From Dichomitus squalens LYAD-421 SS1 (lineage: Eukaryota > Basidiomycota > Agaricomycetes > Polyporales > Polyporaceae), in the NCBI RefSeq assembly GCF_000275845.1, contig NW_006766886.1, positions 1,756,283 through 1,766,547 on the forward strand: a stretch of DNA of 10,265 bases, read 5' to 3'. Shown here in pieces: positions 1 to 7,542 of this stretch. The position numbers were made by a program, and so were the translations under genes. Numbering within the stretch: position 1 is the stretch's first letter; each line of letters starts with the position of its first letter. The notes under the pieces are model-generated. The model was not told the DNA's origin. It saw nothing but the letters and a program-made list of their open reading frames with translations, and made no database searches.

Positions 1-890
1 CACTCCAGGGGCGACGCGGGGTCGACGACCATGGCGAACGGGGGTTCATTCTCATCGACGGGGCTCGGGGAGCGGGGAGTGGGGCTGGGAGAGCGGGGAG
101 AGGGGCGCGTACCGGTTGGAGGGGGCGCGCCGGAGCGTAGGCGATCGGGCATCGGGCGGAGGTGCTGCAGTGTTGGGGAAGGGGAGTCGCGGGGTGGAGG
201 GGAGCGGCGCGAAGGTTGTATAGGGGAGGACCACTCCATGTCGGCCTCGTCCATGGGGACGTTCCCCCAGTTAGTGTTGCTCCAGTCGACGTTGGTGTCG
301 CCCCATCCGGAGACGTCAGCCGTGTTCCCCCATTCCGGGGCGGGCAGAGGCGGGGTGGGGGGAATAGGTGAGGCGGCGTGGCTGTCGTTGTTGGCGATGA
401 CGCGCTCCAACCAGGTCCGCTCGCGGTCGCGGTCAACCTGCTCTATGTGGTTGACAAGGTCAGCGATGAGGAAAAGATGGTGAGGGGCGCAAACGATATC
501 TAAAGCGTGGTCAGACATGGCGATCGTCATGGCCCGCAGCTGGGAGACAGTGTCGTAGGCCCGTCGTTGGCCAGACGGGTTGGTGATCTCGCCGACGTCC
601 CAGTCGAGGGTCCGGAGATGGGTGAGGGTGACGACCGACTCGCCGTAGATGGCCCAGGCGTGACTGGCGGGCGGGACGTCCCGGAATCGCCATTCCAGGA
701 CGTTGTGCAATTCTGGGCTGGGTTGGAGGAGGAGCCACCCAACGTATTGACGTTGGGAGGTCTGGCCGTATCCGGCGATTTCATTGCCGGGTAGGTGGAG
801 GAAGGAGAGGTGGAAGTCGTGGTCGAGGAACCACTGGGGAGTGGGGACGTCTTCGGGGGCAGCGCGGTAGGTAGAGGTGAGTTGGGGCAT
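1..890 (-). CDS. ORF3: unrecognised open frame downstream of pol (left end outside window)
   Basis: An ATG at 888-890 opens a frame that stays open for 296 codons to the window edge. It begins 42 nt after the pol stop codon and is in the same frame as pol; no other stop lies between them. I do not recognise the protein. Residues about 1-165 look folded, rich in Trp, Tyr, His and Leu and including WFLDHDFHLSFLHLPGNEIAGY split over residues 20-41. Next comes a Pro-rich linker (about 170-188), an acidic Trp-Gly-Asn segment (about 186-221, with EWGNTADVSGWG and WSNTNWGNV), then a Ser-Pro-Arg-rich tail. I see no signal peptide or membrane segment, so it does not resemble an Env protein. Third codon positions are strongly C/G, as in pol. 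It could be an accessory protein of the element, a readthrough extension of pol, or an adjacent captured gene. That it is coding is likely; its role is unknown. Confidence 0.72.
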   Translation of the reverse strand, partial: MPQLTSTYRAAPEDVPTPQWFLDHDFHLSFLHLPGNEIAGYGQTSQRQYVGWLLLQPSPELHNVLEWRFRDVPPASHAWAIYGESVVTLTHLRTLDWDVGEITNPSGQRRAYDTVSQLRAMTIAMSDHALDIVCAPHHLFLIADLVNHIEQVDRDRERTWLERVIANNDSHAASPIPPTPPLPAPEWGNTADVSGWGDTNVDWSNTNWGNVPMDEADMEWSSPIQPSRRSPPPRDSPSPTLQHLRPMPDRLRSGAPPPTGTRPSPRSPSPTPRSPSPVDENEPPFAMVVDPASPLE

Positions 891-932
891 GGTGTTGATT
901 GGCAGGAGAGAGGAGTGGGTTGGGGTCGTTCC

Positions 933-1712
933 CTAGAGTCGCTGTTGCTTCTTGTACTTGGTGAGGAGCTTCGGCGCATTAGTCATCTCCTTCCCAGAAA
1001 CCCACGAGTTTTCGCTGCTAGGCCAGCCCTTCCAAGAGACGAAGTATTGATAGCCTTTTCCACGTTTCCGATGGGCCAAGATGGCCTCGACTTCCCATTC
1101 TTCTTCGCCTTCTACGGTCTCCGGAGGCGGTCTGGGGTAGTCTGGCCCGTGTTCCTTGGTGACTCGATAAGGTTTGAGTAGATTCACATGGAAGACGTCA
1201 TGGATCTTCCAGGCCTTAGGGAGTTTCAGCCGAACCGTGACTGGACCAGTGATTTCGTCGATCTCGAAGGGTCCTTCCCTTTTCGGGGCTAACTTCCGGT
1301 GGGGATAGGGGAGTCTGAGGTTGGTCGATTCGAGGAGGACCCTATCGCCTTTCTTGAACGTGACCGGCTTGGTTCCAGCCCTTCGGGCCACGATCTCCGC
1401 TGCTCGGCTGTGCGCGGCTTCCGCGTTGGCTCGGTCTTCGAGGAGTTGCTGGATTCGTTCTTCCGCGCTCGGGTGTGTGGATGGAGAGAGGGAGTTGGGG
1501 AATACGTCGGGGTTGTAGCCCATGATGAGTTCGAACGGAGACTTGCCGGTGACGGAGTGCTTGCGTTGGTTGTGGCAGAACTCGAAGGCAGGGAGTTTGT
1601 CCGACCAGCTGTCCGGGTCATTGAGACAGTAGATGCGCAGGGCTAAGTCGATTTCCTGGTTGACTCGTTCTGTCTGTCCGTCCGTCTGAGGGTGATACGC
1701 CGTGGATCGGGA
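933..1712 (-). pseudogene. pol: pol 3' part: integrase C-terminal half with GPY/F module and chromodomain
   Basis: This is the downstream half of the integrase reading frame, cut off from its 5' half by the insertion. It resumes at the duplicated target site with STAYHPQTDGQTERVNQEI, whose Glu (codon 1668-1670) is the third residue of the DD35E triad. The GPY/F module follows (GPFEI, then VFHVNLLKPYRV). Near the end is a chromodomain: EWEVEAILAHRKRGKGYQYF, then VSWKGWPSSENSWV, with the aromatic residues typical of the fold. In chromoviruses this domain is thought to guide integration to particular chromatin. The frame is open throughout and ends in TAG at 933-935. The ATG at 1521-1523 is internal and not a real start. 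Joined to the right-hand part, the Asp-to-Glu spacing is exactly 35 residues, which confirms the two pieces were one gene. Confidence 0.93.
1705..1712. repeat. Target-site duplication, left copy (GATCGGGA)
   Basis: GATCGGGA directly abuts the left end of the inserted element and recurs exactly at 6851-6858. Both copies fall at the same place in the integrase frame (codons for Ser-Arg-Ser), so removing the insertion and one copy restores an open frame. Eight base pairs is the usual duplication for hAT, P and KDZ-type elements and within the range for some Mutator-like ones. Confidence 0.88.
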
Positions 1713-1798
1713 CAGGGATATCAGTCAGATAAATTTTTGGGTCCTTATAGTTATAGTAAAACGCGAATTATTTCGCCCAAATGTTATAGTGGCCCCTC

Positions 1799-1999
1799 CA
1801 AATATTTGAGAGGGTTGGAGGGATGCTCCTCCCAGATATTCGAGGCGAACCCCAAATATTTGGGATGTATGTAGGGAGTGAGGGGAGGAGGGTACTCCCC
1901 CTCCACCAAATATTTGCCAAATATTTAGTGTCAGCGTTACATAGGAAGGACCGTGCTCTGCGTGCGCGTGGGTCGCCTTGCGATTGCTCCAAATATTTG
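1799..1999. repeat. Subterminal CAAATATTTG palindrome array, left end
   Basis: Exact CAAATATTTG lies at 1799-1808, 1853-1862, 1907-1916 and 1990-1999, with variants CAGATATTCG at 1833-1842 and CAAATATTTA at 1918-1927. The first three start exactly 54 bp apart, about five helical turns. Repeated short motifs near transposon ends commonly serve as transposase-binding sites; that role is inferred here. Confidence 0.75.
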
Positions 2000-2090
2000 A
2001 TAATTAATTCACCCAGATATTCTCCATGCAGTACTGCGGTGTGCACGGTGACGTCAGTGCTCATTCTGACTAATCTATTACAAACTCTCA

Positions 2091-2127
2091 ACTACATCTA
2101 CAAACTACATCTACAGACCACATCTAG
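2091..2127 (+). repeat. Short tandem ACTACATCTA repeats at the inner edge of the left TIR
   Basis: AACTACATCTAC occurs twice in a row at about 2091-2117, followed by a degenerate third copy (GACCACATCTAG). The right repeat has the reverse complement, GTAGATGTAG and TAGATGTAGTTGAG, at about 6429-6454. This may be another subterminal binding motif or simply a micro-duplication. Confidence 0.6.
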
Positions 2128-2401
2128 GTTAGTGGAGGACAACAGAGCACATTCGTGGCAGAACGACCTCCCTCCATGAGACGCCACCGCACCTCTCTCG
2201 GCCTCCAACATCGCCGGATGCGCTCTCCACATCATCCCAACCTGTAAATGGATCGGGATATGACAGGTTAAAAAAGGGCGCAATGCAAGTTTATGAACCA
2301 CTCAGGCAGGCAACGTTGACCTGGCGCTTGTGCTGAGGCGGGCTGCCAAAATTTGCATCGTCGGGGTTCGGGTACATCTGGCGAGGTAGTTAGTACAGCG
2401 C

Positions 2402-3806
2402 CTATGGTGTACCAGTGACGACTGCACGATCCACCGAGCGAGTTAAAAAATAACCAAACAAGAAACAACAGAACAGCGACTTATACTTGACGTTCGCAGA
2501 CATCTGCGCGTGGGCAGGATTCTGAGATACCTTGCTGTCTTGACTGCGCCAGCTCTGCGACGACACGCTCATCGCCGCTGTCGACACCGAGCAGGTGCTG
2601 TTGTTGCTGTAGCGCGTGAACGCCGAGGTCGAGGTGCCCGACTTCTTAACGATCGATGATGTCAAAGAATCGAGAGACGTAGGAGAGCAATGGGTGGCAA
2701 TGCCATACCAGGAGAAATAGGATACGGAACTGGACAAACGTCCGAAGTGGTGGACACTGGAGTGGTGGCCGAGTGTCGCGAAGTGTGGGAGATCTTGCGG
2801 GCAAGCGCTTGAAAGGCTTGTGCAAGCGTCTCGAGGGTAACGTCGCGCGCCAACGACGGACTTGTCGGGGATGTCGTTGTCGTGCCCTTGCCCTTGCGAG
2901 CGCCGCGCTTGCGACGCTGATGAGTGGAGGTCAAGTGGCAGCCTGACTCGCCCTCCACCTCCGCTTCGGCATCGTGCTGGTCGTGGCGGTCTTGAAGGAA
3001 GTCCATAGCGCTCCCTTGCTCAGTCTCGCCATTGGAAACAGGCGGGAACGTGATAGGACTCTCATGCTTGTGCTCGAACGCAGGACTGAAGGATCGAGTC
3101 CGTGAGAGGTTGCGAGATATACGATGGGACGTACTGTATCCTTCCCAGCGACGATAGAGTTCCGAACAAAATAGACGGCAGGTGTGAAGAATGGAAGAAA
3201 GGCGATGGCCCTGCACAGAGGCGACAGAGATGTTGCGAGTATGTCCACGGGTCGAAGGCTCGCCTAGGAGGTTGGGCAGGTCCCTGATCCAGTTACCCAA
3301 AGGCACGGGCAGAAATCCGCTTAGAATCGTCCTTGTGGTCGTCGAGGTAAGAGAAGACGTTGTTGGCCAGGAACTCAGCAACGGGGAGGGTCATGCCTGA
3401 GAAACGTTGTGGAGGCTGAGGAGAGATGGGGTCAGAGACGTCCGAGCTGGAGGAGGAAGAGAGGGAGCGGGCGGAGCGGATCGTGCCTGGGGCGCATGTC
3501 CGGGTGGAGGACGCGATCAAGTTCGGCGGTGTCCTTGATGCGCCTGCAAGTATTTTGCCACGGAAGCGACACGCAAGGAGGATAAGGACATACTGGTGAT
3601 AATGGAGTGAGTTTCCAACCCTCCGCAGGTTGGAATACGTCTTCCACCAGGTGCCTTCTTGGTCGGGTTGATACGCGTCCAAGCTGTTCTTCTCGCTCCT
3701 TCGTCACGTGGGCCTCAAGGAGTAGTGCTTTCTGGCCCTTGAAGAGACCACAACGGGCGTAGGCGGCAAAGCGGGAGATGCGGCCGAGGACGAGGTTGCG
3801 AGCCAC
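2402..3806 (-). pseudogene. Decayed minus-strand gene of unknown function (cargo of the nested element)
   Basis: Several overlapping minus-strand frames read as successive parts of one ancestral protein: 3806 to about 3690 (ISRFAAYARCGLFKGQ), about 3682-3560 (DAYQPDQEGTWWKTYSNL and FRGKIL), about 3560-3490 (RIKDTAELDRVLHPDMRPR), about 3480-3310 (MTLPVAEFLANNVFSYLDDH), about 3310-2706 (NWIRDLPNLLGEPSTRG, then a charged and Ser/Thr-rich stretch), and about 2706-2440 (KKSGTSTSAFTRYSNNSTCS). The switches at about 3310 (GCCTTTGGGTAA) and about 2706 look like single-base indels; others could be indels or introns. I do not recognise a domain; the C-terminal third looks disordered. It could be a captured host gene or an accessory gene of the parent element. 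The exact start and stop are uncertain. Confidence 0.5.
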
Positions 3807-4004
3807 CTACGGCTGCAGAGGGATGAATTACTCACCTTCTGTTGAGGTTGCCTCACCAGTGTTTCATCCCTGCCTCTGCTCCCGCCACCACCTCAGTTTC
3901 CTCACTCCTGTGTTGTCCGGGCGGCCAGGGAGTCCAAAGGCGGTGCTAGGTAGAGCAAAAGACGGAGACAGGTAGAAGCCTGTGCAGAGGGAGATGTGGC
4001 GGAA

Positions 4005-4066
4005 TGCGGAAATTAGACGCTTGACGCGCCTGCACTGGCAGGCGCATCAAGCGTCTAATTTCCGCA
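4005..4066. repeat. Near-perfect 62-bp palindrome (29-bp arms, 4-nt loop)
   Basis: Arms 4005-4033 and 4038-4066 are inverse complements with one mismatch in 29, around the loop ACTG. The left arm begins TGCGGAAATTAGACGCTTGA. Transcribed in either direction it would form a long hairpin. It sits between the two divergent gene remnants. Possible explanations are a folded-back mini-transposon, a replication or repair fold-back, or a small-RNA precursor; nothing in the sequence decides between them. Confidence 0.9.
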
Positions 4067-4293
4067 CTGGGCTCCTCTTGTCCTGTCTCCGCATCCGTCC
4101 TCTCTCGTCTCGCTTTCCTCGTCTTCTCTTGCGCTCAACATCTGTCTCCCTCCCTCGACTCCACCAACACCGCTATCGCTCAGCTTCTCGCTCTTTTCAA
4201 GAACGCTCAGGCGACTGGCCAGACCCCCCCCCCGCTGCTCCTAGCCCCCAAGACATGCGCCTAACAACCTATGCAAACCCGCTAGCCTCGGAG

Positions 4294-4400
4294 GTACTCC
4301 GCTCATGATGCAAGGCAGCACGTAACCGCTTATTTCCTTGTGATGCTCGGAGTGGACCGACTAACCTCCTTTTGCCCGTCCCTCCTCAACTGCAGTGCAG
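4294..4400 (+). other. Probable spliceosomal intron in the plus-strand remnant
   Basis: It has donor GTACTC, branch-like CTAAC at 4361-4365, a pyrimidine-rich stretch and acceptor CAG ending at 4400 (an alternative CAG ends at 4395). With the 4400 acceptor the flanking exons join in phase. Length and signals fit a small basidiomycete intron. Confidence 0.5.
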
Positions 4401-4938
4401 GAACTCTCCGGGTCCCTTCCGCGGTGGTCTCCCGCCTTCCCTTGTCCTCGACGAACCGCGTCATATGCTGTTGCACGCTCCTCTGGCGCCGCGAACGTGG
4501 ATAGGCCGTCCATGCGGGAGCACTCGAACTCTTTCCCCCTCCTCCCAGTCGCGACATCGTTGCTCGTGGATCAGCTGGTGATCTCTTGCACCATCCAGCG
4601 CCCCAGTCACAGGGCCATACAGAGGCTCTCCGCCACCCTCAGCACCCACATGAGTCACCCTTCCACCCCATGCGCGTTCCAGCAACATCTGCGTCTCCCC
4701 CTCTATACGCGCGTCCTCGCTCAGTGATGATGAACCATCCTGAGCATTCTCCTCTGGGCCCTGCACAAAGCTCGAGCGGTCGGAGGCGATCGTCACCGCC
4801 TCCAGCGTATCCGCATGAGGAGCCTGGCTGGAACTAGCAGGTTTCTGTGGAAATCCGTGAGTGGGATCGCGAGCCTCGAGTGCTCCTTCCTTCCGCATAC
4901 ATTACATTCGCGCCCTTATTCACGAAGCTCGATAGATT

Positions 4939-4993
4939 GTAAGTGCTCTCGTTGTACAACATCGGCAACACTTGCCTCAAGGCCATCTCGCAG
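4939..4993 (+). other. Probable 55-nt spliceosomal intron
   Basis: Donor GTAAGT follows an open segment ending TFAPLFTKLDRL, whose frame would otherwise hit TAA inside the donor itself. The acceptor TCGCAG ends at 4993. Alternative acceptors at about 4981 and 5000 leave the downstream phase unchanged. Confidence 0.45.
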
Positions 4994-5350
4994 GTACAGG
5001 GCAATCCGCAAATCATCGAAAACTGGAAGAACGGCCTGACGACATCCTCGCCAACCTTGTAGAAGGCCCCCCCCTGATTTCGAGAGCCCCACAGCTCGGC
5101 GCATCTGCTGTGCGTCCGGGCACAACCTCATCAAGGATGCCCCACTGCGACCACGGCCACCTCTCCGCCTTCACATGCACGGTCGCCTGGAAGCTCTCCT
5201 GCACAAAGCCCGTTCGTGACCATTGGGTAATGGCGCCACCATCCCGATGAACCTCTCTGGTGGGGTCTTGATCGCGACCTCCACATCCTGCACTGAAGCG
5301 CGACCTCTCCGCTTTGGCTGTCGTGCATGTAGGGCGAGAGCTTTCCAAGG

Positions 5351-5427
5351 GTTAGTATCAATCCTGCATTCCCACCAGCAGCAGCGCTCGCTCACCTCCT
5401 TCACTGCCGTTCGACCTTGTCCCCCAG
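5351..5427 (+). other. Probable 77-nt spliceosomal intron
   Basis: Donor GTTAGT, branch-like CTCAC at about 5390, and an acceptor CCCCCAG ending at 5427 just before an open 50-codon segment. Confidence 0.45.
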
Positions 5428-5645
5428 ATGTACGTAAGTCGGCTAGAAGGAGCATGGACCACGCACACGGAGACTGCTTCACGACCCAGCCCAGGGGTTG
5501 TGTCCCCTGAGCTCCCACATGCCTGCGCTTTCTCCGGCCGTCTTTGTAGAGCATACAAGGCCGAGGCGAGGCAGTGATCGAGTTGTCTGCACGGTCAAGA
5601 CCGATCGTGGCAGACTTGTCGGCCAAAGCTAGGACGTAGATGATG

Positions 5646-5864
5646 GTCAGTGCCGATTCTCCACGCCACTACAGCACCACTCACGCGCATTGCCGCACCC
5701 TCAACAGCCGTCAACCCACCAGAACACAAACATAAAGGAGGAGCAGGACGGGACCAAGGCCATCAAGCGGGCCATGGCACAGCGGAGAAGCCAGGAGGAA
5801 CAGGTCAGTGGGCCTGCAGTCCGGCCGTACACCCTGTCCCCCTATTATACACCTGCTTACCCAG
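5646..5864 (+). other. Small exon between two introns sharing the donor GTCAGT
   Basis: Two intron-like segments of almost equal length, 5646-5707 (62 nt) and 5804-5864 (61 nt), both begin GTCAGT and end in a pyrimidine-rich acceptor (CAACAG; ACCCAG). The 96-nt exon between them (5708-5803) is open and charged, reading IKEEQDGTKAIKRAMAQRRS. This supports a spliced plus-strand gene here, perhaps a continuation of the remnant upstream. The frame-breaking TAG at about 5637-5639 just before the first donor suggests decay. No homology is recognised. Confidence 0.4.
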
Positions 5865-6399
5865 CTCGTCTGTCACAGACGGGGATGTACGTCCTCCCTC
5901 GCAACCTGTCCCATCTCGAATCATTTTGTCTCTCCCCGTCTCTATGTGATGCCCGCCATACCCACTTCCGCACGAACGCACACTACGCGCGTGCTTCCCA
6001 TCGTCCGGCCCGACCCTGTGCTCCAAGCGCGCAGGCCGCTGTGTTCCTGCACCAAAAAACTAGAGCCGTCCACACGTGCAGTTCATCTATACTGTCTGTG
6101 ACGGCAGCGAGCATGCATTGCCATGGTTGTTGCTCAAGGACTGGACCATGCGGACAACTCGATCATCGTCGCTACTGCTGACCGACCTGAGTGAAGGTAG
6201 GTAGTCTCCTTCTGTTTGGTTGAAGATAGCTGGCATTACGACCTCCGGTTGACCGCGATTCGGACCCAGATGTGGCCAGCAAAGTCCACTGGTGGTGCGC
6301 AGAGCGGACCTTGTTGCATAGGTGAATTTTGTCCCATCTGGTGTTGCTCGCATCCAGGATGCTGTGCCATAATATGGCGCATGGCGTCCAGAGGGTAAC
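5865..6399. other. Interior stretch with no assignable gene
   Basis: Open frames exist on both strands but none has recognisable domains, a clear start or consistent exon signals. Plus-strand frames around 5865-6050 may be the 3' end of the spliced remnant. A 28-nt segment at 6138-6165 (encoding GLDHADNSI on the plus strand) matches the reverse complement of 5575-5602 at 24 of 28 positions. No RNA gene or terminator is evident. Confidence 0.5.
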
Positions 6400-6832
6400 T
6401 GTTCTGTGATGCACATTCTCTGCCGGCCGTAGATGTAGACTAGATGTAGTTGAGAGCATGTAACAGATTAGCCATAATGAGCACTCACATCACCGCGCAC
6501 ACCGCCATCCCAAATGGAGGATATCCATGTGAAATATTCACCAAATATGTGGGGGGGACTTCAAATATTTGGAAGAATCACGAGGACCAACAGCGCATGC
6601 AAACATCCTATGATCCTCCCTACATAGCGCTCACACTAAATATTTGGCAAATATCTGGGAGAGGAGGTGTAGCCTCCTCCCCTCACTCCCTACATACATC
6701 TCAAATATTTGGGGTTTGCCTCGAATATCTGGGAGGGGCATCCCTCCAACCCTCTCAAATATTTGGAAGGGCCACTATAACATTGGGGCCAAATAATTCG
6801 CGTTTTACTATAACTATAAGGATTGAAAAATT
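6400..6832 (-). repeat. Right terminal inverted repeat (~433 bp)
   Basis: It is the inverted counterpart of 1729-2166, ending at 6832 with AAAAATTTAT. Compared with the left copy it carries a 7-G run at about 6551-6557 and several small indels in the inner half, while the outer 200 bp are well conserved. No convincing coding potential. Confidence 0.9.
6562..6765. repeat. Subterminal CAAATATTTG palindrome array, right end
   Basis: Exact CAAATATTTG lies at 6562-6571, 6702-6711 and 6756-6765, with variants TAAATATTTG at 6637-6646, CAAATATCTG at 6648-6657 and CGAATATCTG at 6722-6731. Starts at 6648, 6702 and 6756 are exactly 54 bp apart, mirroring the left end. Confidence 0.75.
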
Positions 6833-6850
6833 TATTTAGTGTGTACTGGT

Positions 6851-6858
6851 GATCGGGA
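6851..6858. repeat. Target-site duplication, right copy (GATCGGGA)
   Basis: An exact copy of 1705-1712 directly follows the right tip of the nested element and begins the intact 5' part of the integrase gene. Confidence 0.88.
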
Positions 6859-7539
6859 AGTTTTGACTCCTACGAGTCGTTGCAGTTCTTGGAAAACCCC
6901 GGACGCAAACTGGGGTCCTCGGTCGGATATGATCCTTTGAGGGGCTCCAAACCGTTTGTAGACGTCTCGGAACAGTAGTTCGGCCGCTTCCAAGGCGGTG
7001 ACGTTGATGGTGCAAGGGGTGATGACTACGCCTTTGGTGGTGTCATGATCTACTACCACTTGAATGGCGTTGAATCCGTTGGACGGTGGGAGACCCGTGA
7101 TGTGATCCATGGTGATGACTGAAAACGGCCGCGTGTTCCCTGCGTGGGGGATTGGCATGGCAGGAGCTTTTACGGAGTGAGTGTTAACCTTGGATCCTTG
7201 GCAGATGGCGCATCCTTGAACGAATTTGCAGATGAAGTTTTCCATTCCGCCCCAACTGTACTGTCGGGAGACGAGTTCGATGTTCTGATCCTGTCTGGGG
7301 TGGCCCATTACTGCCGGGTCGTGATGTATCCGGACAATGTCGCGTCGCAGGTCTTCATTCGGAGGGATGTAGATCTTGCCCTGGTACTTGGCAACGCCAT
7401 CGTCCAGCTTCCAGTCTTCGGGTTTGCCGTACGGAGGTGGCTTGACGAGGGTTAGACGTCCATGCCGACTGGTTTGTACCACCTTGGTGTCCTTTCGGGT
7501 GGCGTCCTTGATTCGCAGCAGTAGATCATCAGTGACAGC

Positions 7540-7542
7540 TCA
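7540..7542 (-). other. In-frame TGA in pol between RNase H and integrase
   Basis: The codon sits in an otherwise open frame (GVFI, stop, AVTDDLLL). The same codon as CGA (Arg) would leave the frame open, so a single C-to-T change at a CpG is the simplest explanation. That is the mark expected from deamination of methylated cytosine, which fungi use against transposons. Confidence 0.8.

Larger units (their letters stand above)
1729..2166 (+). repeat. Left terminal inverted repeat (~438 bp)
   Basis: It matches the reverse complement of about 6400-6832. Both copies open with ATAAATTTTT, and 1742-1773 matches 6791-6822 over 32 bases without a mismatch. By eye the outer 200 bp are about 90% identical and the inner half about 70-75% with small gaps; the match fades near the shared CAGAAC at about 2165. 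The repeat is AT-richer than its surroundings and carries four exact CAAATATTTG palindromes plus variants. It has no convincing coding potential. Confidence 0.9.
4070..5577 (+). pseudogene. Decayed plus-strand spliced gene remnant (cargo of the nested element)
   Basis: Exon-like segments with intron signals follow one another. At 4100-4293 the frame reading STNTAIAQLLALFKNAQATG switches at a 10-C run (4224-4233) into SPQDMRLTTYANPLASE. An intron follows at 4294-4400 (donor GTACTC, branch CTAAC at 4361-4365, acceptor TGCAG). The next exon starts ELSGSLPRWSPAFP and moves frame near 4535 into a Pro/His-rich stretch (LYARPRSVMMNHPEHSP). This is interrupted by TAG at 4835-4837 but stays in frame into SVEIREWDREPRVLLPSAYI. 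Intron 4939-4993 follows (GTAAGT...CGCAG). Beyond it are broken frames, a further intron at 5351-5427 (GTTAGT...CCCAG) and a 49-codon open segment at 5428-5577 (MYVSRLEGAWTTHTETASRP). I see no known domain. Boundaries are approximate and no start codon can be assigned. Confidence 0.42.
1713..6850. mobile_element. Nested long-TIR DNA transposon-like element, non-autonomous or decayed
   Basis: A 5,138-bp segment splits integrase, is flanked by an exact 8-bp duplication and has inverted repeats of about 435 bp at both ends. The left tip begins CAGGG, which recalls hAT ends. The right tip read inward begins ACCAGTAC, and the outermost 15-16 bp of the two tips match poorly, so superfamily assignment is weak (hAT, KDZ or Mutator-like are all possible). 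I find no transposase domain: no recognisable hAT dimerisation motif, DDE triad, or KDZ cysteine cluster in either strand. The interior holds remains of two spliced genes in divergent orientation around a palindrome. It is younger than the retrotransposon copy it interrupts. The element call is firm; its class is not. Confidence 0.85.

Noticed and set aside
31..483. Plus-strand 150-codon open frame
   Set aside because: It lies antisense to ORF3, is Gly/Arg-rich low complexity and shows no domain; it is a shadow of the GC-rich coding strand.
1..890. ORF3 as a retroviral-type envelope gene
   Set aside because: It sits in env position but lacks a signal peptide, furin-like site or membrane segment in the visible part.
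527..979. Minus-strand 150-codon Ser/Pro-rich open frame overlapping ORF3 and the pol end
   Set aside because: It overlaps the chromodomain end and ORF3 in another frame with low-complexity composition. ORF3 has far more protein-like composition and codon use.
1797..2000. CAAATATTTG repeats as a CRISPR-like array
   Set aside because: Repeats are only 10 bp palindromes within a eukaryotic transposon end, with conserved intervening sequence between the two TIRs.
4461..4898. Minus-strand 145-codon open frame
   Set aside because: It is antisense to the plus-strand remnant that has intron signals; composition looks non-coding. Not excluded completely.
5171..5626. Minus-strand 151-codon open frame
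   Set aside because: It overlaps plus-strand exon-like segments with splice signals and shows no recognisable domain.
1713..6850. Insertion as a second LTR retrotransposon with inverted solo LTRs
   Set aside because: The end repeats are inverted, not direct, have no TG...CA ends, the duplication is 8 bp, and no gag or pol is inside.
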